NCBI GenBank assembly: GCA_946644025.1
Contig: CAMPCG010000123.1
Location: 1-8,045, forward strand
DNA length: 8,045 nucleotides
From: an uncultured Prevotellaceae bacterium
Lineage (GTDB): Bacteria > Bacteroidota > Bacteroidia > Bacteroidales > Bacteroidaceae
Direction: 5' to 3'
The position numbers and the translations under genes were made by a program. The notes beneath the pieces are model-generated. The model saw only the letters and a list, made by a program, of their open reading frames with translations, searched no databases and was not told where the DNA came from. Below are positions 1 through 5,533 of the stretch, in pieces. Position 1 is the first letter of the stretch; every line of letters starts with the position of its first letter.

Positions 1-1
1 G

Positions 2-436
2 CCCGACGGTATGCCCCTGCGCACGGTGAACATCAAGGACGGTTATGCCATCCAGCTGGCCGTGAAGCTGGGCCTGCGCCTGGCCATCATGACCGGGGCC
101 GACATCGCGTCGATACATACCCGCTATGAAGGACTGGGCATGACCGACATCTACACGGGCTGCTCGGTGAAGATACGCACCTACGAGGCGTTCAAGGCTA
201 AGTACGGCCTCAGCGACGACGAGGTGATGTACATGGGCGACGACGTGCCCGACCTTCAGGTGCTGCACCGTGTGGGCTGTCCCGTCTGTCCGCGCGATGC
301 CTGTCCCGAGGTGCAGCAGGCCTGCCTCTACATCAGTCACCTTGACGGCGGCGAGGGCTGCGCCCGCGATGTCATCGAGCAGACGCTCCGCGCCCAGGAC
401 CTCTGGCAGATGAACGACACCGCCTTCGGATGGTGA
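2..436 (+). CDS. kdsC: 3-deoxy-D-manno-octulosonate 8-phosphate phosphatase (KdsC), 5'-truncated
   Basis: This HAD-superfamily phosphatase should hydrolyse KDO 8-phosphate to KDO and phosphate in the cytoplasm, a step of lipid A/inner-core lipopolysaccharide synthesis. The frame is open from base 2, so the gene begins upstream of the window. 144 residues are visible, and about 30 N-terminal residues, including the catalytic DxDx(V/T) motif I, are missing by comparison with the small C0-type family (about 170-175 residues). Visible marks are the block RTVNIKDGYAIQLAVKLGL, motif II in IMTGAD, and motif IV MGDDVPDL, whose paired aspartates bind Mg2+. The C-terminal part, with VGCPVCPRDA and later GGEGCARDVIEQ, is typical of KdsC. 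The internal ATG at base 11 falls inside the conserved domain and is not the true start. The gene ends with TGA and converges on metH. The family call is firm; true KdsC versus another C0-type HAD phosphatase is slightly less certain. Confidence 0.88.
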   Translation, partial: PDGMPLRTVNIKDGYAIQLAVKLGLRLAIMTGADIASIHTRYEGLGMTDIYTGCSVKIRTYEAFKAKYGLSDDEVMYMGDDVPDLQVLHRVGCPVCPRDACPEVQQACLYISHLDGGEGCARDVIEQTLRAQDLWQMNDTAFGW

Positions 437-447
437 GTACGCCCTCC

Positions 448-480
448 GCCTACTGAGCGTTCTCCGTAGGCCTTTCCTTT
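448..480 (+). terminator. Probable terminator of kdsC in the convergent gap
   Basis: GCCTAC (448-453) pairs with GTAGGC (466-471). A T/C mismatch follows, then GAG/CTC closes a CGTT tetraloop. The hairpin is followed by the pyrimidine-rich CTTTCCTTTTCC rather than a pure T tract. It starts 11 bases after the kdsC stop and lies before the end of the convergent metH frame, so its position fits. The imperfect T tract makes efficiency uncertain. Confidence 0.5.
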
Positions 481-487
481 TCCACGA

Positions 488-814
488 CTAAGACAGATAT
501 TTCGAGAGCAGTTCCTCGCCCTCGGCCACCGTGATGCCCCTGCGCCGGCAATAGTCGGCCAACTGTTCGCGGTCGATGCGCCCTACAGGGAAGTAGCGGG
601 CGTCGGGGTGGGTCAGCATCATACCGCAGATAGAGGTGGAGGGCTGGATGGCGTAATGGTCGGTCAGGGTGACGCCGAGACGCTGCTCCGCCTGCAGCCG
701 GTCGAAGACGATGCGCTTCAGCGAGTGGTCGGGGCAGGAGGCATAGCCGAAGGCCGGACGGAGAGACTGGGCCTTGACCTCAGACTTCGGGCCTTGGACT
801 TCAGACTTCAGACT
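488..814 (-). pseudogene. metH: 3' remnant of metH: C-terminal half of the SAM-binding activation domain
   Basis: Directly after the TAA at 815-817, in the same frame, 108 sense codons run to a TAG at 488-490. After about 18 repeat-derived residues they encode SLRPAFGYASCPDHSL (RPAFGY at 743-760), then GVTLTDHYAIQPSTSICG, and later HPDARYFPVGRIDREQ. This is the closing part of the MetH activation domain. In Escherichia coli MetH the RPAxGY segment (Arg1134, Ala1136, Tyr1139) contacts S-adenosylmethionine, and all three residues are kept here. No good start codon precedes the conserved part, so independent translation is unlikely. No other disruption is visible, so the interruption is recent, or a base error, or the stop is bypassed. 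The segment normally carrying a VRxxxWGY-like sequence just before RPA is replaced by repeat-derived residues. Confidence 0.8.
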
Positions 815-839
815 TTAGACTTCAGACCTTAGACCTTGG
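777..839 (-). repeat. metH: Heptamer array (CTGAAGT type) inside metH, carrying the premature stop
   Basis: On the minus strand about nine 7-bp units follow one another: CCAAGGT, CTAAGGT, CTGAAGT, CTAAAGT, CTGAAGT twice, CCAAGGC, CCGAAGT and CTGAGGT. Seven is not a multiple of three, so the reading phase cycles every 21 bp and each third unit places its T(G/A)A in frame. At two of the three such positions the T is C, giving CAA (Gln). At 815-817 it is TAA and ends the frame. The array replaces the linker just before the RPAFGY motif. Confidence 0.9.
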
Positions 840-3800
840 AGTATTGAGGACTGGAGCCACTCGGCGGCGGCCTCGGCCAGACGGGCACAGACGGCATGGG
901 CCATGAGGTGCTGCTGCTCGTCGGCAAGTTGCTCCTTGGGAGCGGCCACGACGGTGAAGAGGACCAGCGGACGGGACCGCTGCTCGTCGAAGAAGTCGGA
1001 GAGGCAGCGGAAGCGTCCCACCGTCTCGCTCTGGCTGCGCAGCATGGGCAGCAGGGTGCCGTCGGCCAGGACGATGTCGTTGCCACGGCGCGTGGCGGCC
1101 TCCACCCTCAGCAGCACCTTCACGCTCAGCCGGTCGTCAGCGACGGCCTCCGCCAGCCACCGTTTGCCCTCCTCCAGCGTCTTGACAGCCTCGGGGTTCA
1201 CCAGCAGCTGGGGCAGCGTCTCGCCCTTGAAGCCCCAGAAGAGCAGGAACATACGCCAGTCGATGAGGGAGGTGAGGGGTGAGCGGTGAGGGGTGAGCGG
1301 TGAGGGGTGAGCGGTGAGAGGAATGTTTGTGCCGTCGACGAGCGTCGATGTGATTCTTGCGGCTGCCTGCTCCATGTCCTCCACCGAGGGATAGCTGTCG
1401 TCGTAAGCCAGTCGTGGTGCCCGCGCGTTGGCCTCGGCGTAGGACGTGAGCGGCGCCGTGTGGTGGCTGTCGTAGGCCTCGCGCAGCTCCCGCTGCTCCG
1501 CCTTCACCTCGGCGATAGTCTCCGCGGCGTTCACCTGCAGGCGCTTGGCCAGGACGGCGGTACGCGAGGCGTCGCCGCCATAGACCACACAGCCGTCGGG
1601 GTAGAGCGGCGCCAGTTTGACGGCCGTGTGCAGGGCCGACGTGGTGGCGCCGCCCACGTTGATGGGCACCGTCAGTCCCTCGCGCTGGAACAGCAGACAA
1701 AGCTTCTCCATCTCCTTCAGCGACGGCGTTATCAGTCCGCTGATGCCCACCAGACAGGGCTTCAGCCGTAGGGTCTCCTCCAGGATTTTCTCCGCAGGCA
1801 CCATCACGCCCAGGTCGTGTACGTCGAAGCCGTTGCAGCGCAGGACGATGCCCACGATGTTCTTCCCGATGTCGTGCACGTCGCCGTTGGCCGTCGCCGT
1901 GATGACCACGGGCCGCTCCGTCTGCTCCGAGGTGAGGGAGGAGAGGTAAGGGGTGAGCAGGGCCACGGCATCGCGCATCACCTTGGCGGCCTTCACCACC
2001 TGCGGCAGGAACATCTTTCCCTCGCCGAAGCGCTTGCCCACGTGCTCCATCGCCTCCATGAGCGGTCCCTCAATGACAGCCATCGCACTGCCGTATGCCT
2101 CGAGTGCCCGAGGAATCAGTTCGGGCAGGGGGGCGCTGGTGCCATGGGTCAGGGCGTAGACGAAGGACCCTCCCTGTGTGGGAGAGGAGCAGTTACCTTG
2201 TTCGCCAGGTTTTGCCGCAGGGGTGGTCTGCTGCATCTCCTGCGCCATCTTGATGAGGCGCTCCGTAGCCCCGTCGTCGGTGTTGAGGATGACATCCTCT
2301 ACGGCCTTCAGCAGCGTGGGTTCAATATCGTCGTAGACCTGGAGCATGGCAGGATTGACGATCGCCATGTCCAGTCCGGCGCGTATGGCATGATAGAGGA
2401 AGGCAGCGTGCATGGCCTCCCGCACCGTGTTATTGCCCCGGAAGGCGAACGAGAGGTTGCTCACGCCGCCGCTGGTCTTGGCCAGGGGCAGGTGGTCCTT
2501 GATCCAGGCCACGGCGCGGATGAAGTCGCGGGCATAGTCCTGGTGCTCGGCAATGCCCGTACCCACGGAGAGGATGTTCACGTCGAAGATGATGTCCTCG
2601 GGGGGGAGGGAGCAGGGGGGAGCGGTGAGCAGCCTATAGGCCCGTTCGGCGATGGCAATCTTGCGCTCGTAGGTCGTGGCCTGTCCCTCCTCGTCGAAGG
2701 CCATGACCACCACGGCGGCCCCCAGCCGTCGCAGTTCGCGGGCCTTACTGACGAACTCCTGTTCGCCGCCCTTCAGGCTGATGCTGTTGACGATGCATTT
2801 CCCCTGCGCGTTCTTCAGTCCGGCGAGCACCGTCGGCCAGTCGCTGCTGTCAATCATCAGCACTGCGCGGGCCACGGCAGGGTCGCCGCTGATGTGCCTG
2901 ACGAAAGTCTCCATCTCGCGCCGGCTGTCGAGCATTGCATCGTCCATGTTGATGTCGATGATGGTGGCGCCGCCCTCTATCTGCTGCCGTGCCACGGCGA
3001 GGGCCTCGTCATATTTCTTCTCGGCGATGAGCCGGGCAAAGCGGCGCGAGCCCGCCACGTTGGTGCGCTCTCCGATGGAGATAAAAGCCGACCCACTGGA
3101 CCCACCAGACCCACCAGACCAACCGGACCCACCAGACCCTCCCCCGGCCCCTCCCTGTGAGGGAGGGGAGTAGTTACCATTGCCGTCAAATTCTCCTGCG
3201 GTGGAACTATATACTCCCCTCCCTCCAGGGAGGAGCCGGGGGAGGGTCTGGTGGGGCTGGTGGGGCTGGTGGGGCTGGTGGATGGTCTTTTCCTCCAGTC
3301 CTGACAGGTGCATACAGTTGTCGGCCTGTGGCACCTGGCGCGGCTTCAGTCCGCGGAGCGCCTCGCTGATGGCCCGTATGTGGTGCTCGTCCGTGCCGCA
3401 GCAGCCGCCCGCGATGTTCAGCAGTCCGTCGGCGGCCATCTGGCGCAGGTGACTGGCCGTGAAGGCCGGCAGCTCGTCGTACTCCCCCATCTCGTTGGGC
3501 AGTCCCGCGTTGGGGTGCAGGGAGAGGAACACCGGGACGAAGTCCGACAGCTGTTCCACGAAGGGCCGCAGCTCGGTCACGCCGAAAGAGCAGTTCAGTC
3601 CGAAGCTGAGCAGATGGGGGTAGTGGGCGATGCTCGTGTAGAACGCCTCCAGCGTCTGTCCCGTCAGGGTGCGGCCGCTGCGGTCGTTGATGGTGGCCGA
3701 CACCATGACGTCGATCTCCCTGCCCAGCCGTTCCTCCAGCAGACTGATGGCATAGAGTGCCGCCTTCGTGTTGAGGGCGTCGAAGCAGGTCTCGAGCAGC

Positions 3801-4369
3801 AGCACGTCGGCCCCGCCCTCGAGCAGCGCCTCCGCCTGTTCGCCGTAGGCCGCCGCCATCTCGTCGAAGTCCACGGCCCGCGCGGCGGCGTCGCCCATGT
3901 CGGCGGGCAGCGACAGCGACTTCGCCGTCGGGCCCATCGAGCCGGCGACGAAGATGTGCTTGGGGGTGAGGGGTGAGGGGTTGGGGGTGGGAGGAATGTT
4001 CTGCGCGTTGTCTCTCACCACTGCGCCCATTGCTTCGTCGGCCACGCGGCGGGCTATGCGCGCCCCTTGCAGCGCCATCTCGCGGGCGAAGTCCTCGCAG
4101 CGGTATTCGTGCTGACTGATGCGGTTGGAGGAGAACGTGTTGGTAGTGATGATGTCGGCCCCGGCCTTGATGTAGAGCCGGTGTACGGCAGCCACCACGT
4201 CGGGGGCCGTCAGACAGAGCAGGTCGTTGTTGCCCGTCAGCTCCACGTCCCACCGGGCGAAACGTCCGCGGTGGAAGGCGTCACGTCCCACGCCCATCGC
4301 CTGCAGGCGGGTGCCCATGGCCCCGTCGAGGATGAGGATTCGCTCACGAAGGAGATCTTGCAGTTTCAT
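815..4369 (-). CDS. metH: Cobalamin-dependent methionine synthase (MetH), stopped prematurely in its activation domain
   Basis: This cytoplasmic enzyme transfers methyl from 5-methyltetrahydrofolate to homocysteine through cobalamin, making methionine and tetrahydrofolate. The 1184 residues read in MetH order. The homocysteine domain (about 1-345) has zinc ligands Cys260 (GLNC) and Cys323-Cys324 (GGCCGT). The pterin domain (about 429-695) starts at ISIGERTNVAGS. The helical cap (about 737-808) contains EGPLMEAMEHVGKRFGEGKM. The cobalamin domain (about 820-950) has GDVHDIG, with His832 as the expected cobalt ligand. The activation domain begins near SYPSVEDME, keeps IDW (about 1036-1038), and stops after AEWLQSSILQGLRSEV. 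Read through the TAA, the protein would be about 1292 residues against a usual 1230 or so; the excess is explained by repeat-derived inserts near residues 122-137, 362-427, 582-588, 713-735, 807-819, 1016-1035 and 1174-1203. The start MKLQDLLRERILILDGAMGT is the normal family N terminus. Upstream lies a large hairpin and a divergent operon. Without full activation domain, reductive reactivation with SAM should fail, though turnover may remain. Confidence 0.93.
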   Translation of the reverse strand: MKLQDLLRERILILDGAMGTRLQAMGVGRDAFHRGRFARWDVELTGNNDLLCLTAPDVVAAVHRLYIKAGADIITTNTFSSNRISQHEYRCEDFAREMALQGARIARRVADEAMGAVVRDNAQNIPPTPNPSPLTPKHIFVAGSMGPTAKSLSLPADMGDAAARAVDFDEMAAAYGEQAEALLEGGADVLLLETCFDALNTKAALYAISLLEERLGREIDVMVSATINDRSGRTLTGQTLEAFYTSIAHYPHLLSFGLNCSFGVTELRPFVEQLSDFVPVFLSLHPNAGLPNEMGEYDELPAFTASHLRQMAADGLLNIAGGCCGTDEHHIRAISEALRGLKPRQVPQADNCMHLSGLEEKTIHQPHQPHQPHQTLPRLLPGGRGVYSSTAGEFDGNGNYSPPSQGGAGGGSGGSGWSGGSGGSSGSAFISIGERTNVAGSRRFARLIAEKKYDEALAVARQQIEGGATIIDINMDDAMLDSRREMETFVRHISGDPAVARAVLMIDSSDWPTVLAGLKNAQGKCIVNSISLKGGEQEFVSKARELRRLGAAVVVMAFDEEGQATTYERKIAIAERAYRLLTAPPCSLPPEDIIFDVNILSVGTGIAEHQDYARDFIRAVAWIKDHLPLAKTSGGVSNLSFAFRGNNTVREAMHAAFLYHAIRAGLDMAIVNPAMLQVYDDIEPTLLKAVEDVILNTDDGATERLIKMAQEMQQTTPAAKPGEQGNCSSPTQGGSFVYALTHGTSAPLPELIPRALEAYGSAMAVIEGPLMEAMEHVGKRFGEGKMFLPQVVKAAKVMRDAVALLTPYLSSLTSEQTERPVVITATANGDVHDIGKNIVGIVLRCNGFDVHDLGVMVPAEKILEETLRLKPCLVGISGLITPSLKEMEKLCLLFQREGLTVPINVGGATTSALHTAVKLAPLYPDGCVVYGGDASRTAVLAKRLQVNAAETIAEVKAEQRELREAYDSHHTAPLTSYAEANARAPRLAYDDSYPSVEDMEQAAARITSTLVDGTNIPLTAHPSPLTPHRSPLTSLIDWRMFLLFWGFKGETLPQLLVNPEAVKTLEEGKRWLAEAVADDRLSVKVLLRVEAATRRGNDIVLADGTLLPMLRSQSETVGRFRCLSDFFDEQRSRPLVLFTVVAAPKEQLADEQQHLMAHAVCARLAEAAAEWLQSSILQGLRSEV
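1271..1328 (-). repeat. metH: Heptamer array (CTCACCC type) inside metH, residues about 1016-1033
   Basis: Seven perfect-phase heptamers on the plus strand alternate GGTGAGG and GGTGAGC (1271-1319), then GGAATGTTT. In metH sense they read AACATTCCT then CTCACC(G/C) repeats, encoding NIP followed by PLT-headed seven-residue repeats such as PLTAHPS and PLTPHRS. They sit between VDGT and IDW at the start of the activation domain and keep the frame. Confidence 0.92.
1931..1958 (-). repeat. metH: Degenerate heptamer array inside metH, cap-cobalamin linker
   Basis: Four 7-bp units on the plus strand (GGTGAGG, GAGGAGA, GGTAAGG, GGTGAGC) belong to the same family as the array at 1271. They encode LTPYLSSLTSE between the cap helix (VMRDAVAL) and the cobalamin-binding fold. 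LTPY can be native, so the insertion may be a conversion of existing linker sequence. Confidence 0.6.
2165..2233 (-). repeat. metH: Single copy of a palindromic element inside metH, pterin-cap linker
   Basis: The plus strand holds CCCTCCCTGTGTGGGAG, then AGGAGCAGTTACC. This aligns with the left arm of the larger element at 3131-3180, at roughly 27 of 31 bases by eye. It encodes about 23 residues around GEQGNCSSPTQGGS, which replace the usual linker before YALTHGT. The frame used is the same as in the other copy (compare GNCSSPTQGGS with GNYSPPSQGGA). Confidence 0.75.
2603..2630 (-). repeat. metH: Degenerate heptamer tract inside metH, pterin domain loop
   Basis: Four G-rich 7-bp units (GGGGAGG, GAGCAGG, GGGGAGC, GGTGAGC) encode LLTAPPCSLPP just before the conserved EDIIFD segment. 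The usual residues here are a short native loop ending in PPED. The similarity to the GGTGAGC arrays is clear only for the last unit, so this is the weakest array call in metH. Confidence 0.45.
3089..3286 (-). repeat. metH: Compound repeat insertion inside metH, homocysteine-pterin linker
   Basis: About 66 residues are inserted between LSGLEEK and FISIGERTN. The core is an inverted repeat with arms 3131-3172 and 3212-3252, about 40 of 42 bases matching, including ACCAGACCCTCCCCCGGC. Each arm also folds on itself; the left contains CCCCTCCCT-GTG-AGGGAGGGG. A 39-base loop separates the arms. Outside lie 9-bp tandem units: GGTGGGGCT on the right (encoding HQP three times) and GACCCACCA-like units on the left (encoding Gly-Gly-Ser-rich sequence). 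The structure resembles a pair of REP-like palindromes with satellite repeats. The whole insert remains open in the metH frame. Confidence 0.88.
3964..4000 (-). repeat. metH: Heptamer array (CTCACCC type) inside metH, residues about 124-136
   Basis: Plus-strand units GGGTGAG twice, GGGTTGG and GGGTGGG are followed by AGGAATGTT. In metH sense this gives AACATTCCT and encodes NIPPTPNPSPLTP between the helix ending DEAMGA and the strand FVAGSMGPT of the homocysteine domain. The AGGAATGTT boundary and the NIP...SPLTP reading match the array at 1271-1328. Confidence 0.85.
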
Positions 4370-4430
4370 AGCGTCTGTGTTGGTATGATTGATTTTCAGA
4401 CTTTTATATAACTAATAGTTATTACACCAC

Positions 4431-4520
4431 TTTTGCAGTAGGAGGCGACGTGTCTCACGTCGCTACAATCGCTTGGATTGCGACGTGAGACACGTCGCCT
4501 CCTACTTGTGCGCTGCAAAA
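4431..4520. repeat. Long inverted repeat (nested palindromes) in the metH leader
   Basis: Perfect 26-bp arms at 4438-4463 and 4480-4505 begin GTAGGAGGCGACGTGTC. Each arm is itself a palindrome, GCGACGTG-TCT-CACGTCGC. AATC/GATT extends the stem inward to a GCTTG loop. Beyond an eight-base bulge on one side, TTTTGCAG (4431-4438) also pairs with CTGCAAAA (4513-4520). The region has no T tract and no coding signal. It could be a REP/MITE-like repeat or a structured 5' leader of metH mRNA. Confidence 0.9.
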
Positions 4521-4523
4521 TTA
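4516..4523 (-). promoter_or_regulatory. Candidate -7 box of the metH promoter
   Basis: The minus strand reads TAATTTTG followed by C, matching the Bacteroidota -7 consensus TAnnTTTG. No clear TTTG -33 box lies 19-21 bases upstream, only TTTTC at too short a distance. If used, transcription would start about 10 bases downstream and the mRNA would carry the long hairpin of 4438-4505 in a leader of roughly 140 bases. Confidence 0.4.
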
Positions 4524-4625
4524 ATGCTATTTTTCCGAAAAGCCATCGGATAAGGGCAAAAATGTGCTCCAAGCGACCCAAATATACCCCATATATGTTA
4601 AAGTCCTGTTAAATGCCCAGGAATA

Positions 4626-4657
4626 TTTGGCCGTCATGGGCAATATATCTACCTTTG
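4626..4657 (+). promoter_or_regulatory. Bacteroidota-type sigma promoter for the ABC-GntR operon
   Basis: TTTG at 4626-4629, a 20-base spacer, and TACCTTTG at 4650-4657 match the primary-sigma consensus of this phylum in both boxes and in spacing. Expected transcription start is near 4664, about 50 bases before the ATPase start at 4718. The leader is AT-rich, ending in ATAATATAATAAGG just before the ATG. Confidence 0.8.
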
Positions 4658-4717
4658 CGGTGTACTATTGTACTAATACACACGAAGACTATAGAAACCC
4701 CTATAATATAATAAGGT

Positions 4718-5533
4718 ATGATAGCCATTAAAGACATGAGTTTCAGGTACGCCGGACAGCATCGTCTGGTGTTCGACCGCTTCAATCTGCAGATTGAGGA
4801 AAACAAGATCTACGGTCTGCTGGGCAAGAACGGCACGGGCAAGTCCACGCTGCTCTACCTCGTGGCGGGCCTGCTGCGCCCAAAGTCGGGGACGGTATGC
4901 TACGACGGCGTCGACACCTGGCGCCGTCGGGCGGAGACCCTGGCAGAGATGTTCCTCGTGCCCGAGGAGTTCGACCTGCCGCCGATGACGCTCAGCCGCT
5001 ACGTCGCGCTCAACGCACCGTTCTATCCGCGCTTCAGCAAGCAGCGGCTGACAGCCTGTCTGAAGGACTTCGAACTGGACGACGACATGCCGCTGCAGGC
5101 GCTCTCCATGGGACAGAAGAAGAAGGTCTTCATGTCCTTCGCCCTGGCCACGAACACGCGGCTGCTGATGATGGACGAGCCGACCAACGGACTGGACATC
5201 CCCTCGAAGAGCCAGTTTCGCCGCACGGTGGCGCAGAACATGACCCCCGACCAGACCGTCATCATCTCGACCCACCAGGTGCACGACGTGGAGACGCTGC
5301 TCGACCACATCCTGATGCTCTCGCCGCGCGAGCTGCTGCTCAACGCCTCGGTGCAGGAGATCATGGAGAGGTACGTCTTCGAGTTCCGCCAGCCTGGAGA
5401 GACCGACGGCGTGCTCTATGCCGAGCCCACGCTGCAGGGCAACGCCGTGATGGCCCTGCGCCAGGAGGGACAGGCCGAGACGCAGGTGAACCTGGAGCTG
5501 CTCTTCAACGCCGTGGCGAACAAACGGCTATGA
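4718..5533 (+). CDS. ABC transporter ATP-binding protein, YtrB/CcmA-like
   Basis: This cytoplasmic ATPase should power the membrane protein encoded downstream. The 271 residues show Walker A GLLGKNGTGKST (33-44), signature LSMGQKKK (129-136), Walker B RLLMMDEPTNGLD (148-160, catalytic Glu154) and the H-loop His186 in ISTHQ. The Q-loop position reads FLVPEEF, so the usual glutamine appears to be Glu. The C-terminal 70 or so residues after LMLSPRELLL are the variable tail seen in single-domain exporter ATPases. The ATG at 4718 follows a consensus promoter by a short leader and opens the family's standard N terminus. The gene ends in TGA inside ATGA, overlapping a small downstream frame, and stands 212 bases before the membrane protein. 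Context with a YtrA-type GntR regulator suggests an operon answering to envelope or antimicrobial stress; the substrate is unknown. Confidence 0.9.
   Translation: MIAIKDMSFRYAGQHRLVFDRFNLQIEENKIYGLLGKNGTGKSTLLYLVAGLLRPKSGTVCYDGVDTWRRRAETLAEMFLVPEEFDLPPMTLSRYVALNAPFYPRFSKQRLTACLKDFELDDDMPLQALSMGQKKKVFMSFALATNTRLLMMDEPTNGLDIPSKSQFRRTVAQNMTPDQTVIISTHQVHDVETLLDHILMLSPRELLLNASVQEIMERYVFEFRQPGETDGVLYAEPTLQGNAVMALRQEGQAETQVNLELLFNAVANKRL

Larger units (their letters stand above)
4370..4717. other. Divergent intergenic region between metH and the ABC operon
   Basis: This 348-base AT-rich stretch contains no convincing gene. It holds a long inverted repeat next to metH (4431-4520), a candidate metH promoter at its edge, and a strong promoter for the plus-strand operon (4626-4657). 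A direct repeat TGTTAAA (4596-4602 and 4607-4613, 11 bp apart) lies just upstream of that promoter. An eight-base inverted pair CCAAATAT/ATATTTGG (4578-4585, 4623-4630) overlaps its -33 box. On the minus strand TATATTTG (4579-4586) is a second -7-like sequence without a matching -33 box. No cobalamin or SAM riboswitch was recognised before metH. Confidence 0.75.

Noticed and set aside
815..817. TAA recoded as a sense codon
   Set aside because: No intact gene here ends with TAA, so the window cannot exclude it, but TAA recoding is not known in this phylum and the array explains how a stop could arise.
1817..3160. A 447-codon open frame on the plus strand across metH
   Set aside because: It is antisense to conserved MetH domains, has no recognisable motif and low-complexity content, and arises from high GC.
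2977..3189. Small Gly/Val-rich minus-strand frame with GLVGPVGLVGLVG-like repeats
   Set aside because: It is the 9-bp satellite and palindrome read in another frame; repeats of length nine stay open by themselves.
3207..4253. A 348-codon frame on the minus strand overlapping metH
   Set aside because: It is a shifted frame of the homocysteine domain, rich in Arg, Gly and Ala, while the metH frame matches the family throughout.
4396..4581. A 61-codon minus-strand frame upstream of metH
   Set aside because: Its middle is a translation of the inverted repeat and the ends are AT-rich spacer; no coding features.
4370..4717. Cobalamin or SAM riboswitch for metH
   Set aside because: I looked for a B12-box-like or SAM-type core on the minus strand and saw only the perfect inverted repeat and AT-rich sequence.
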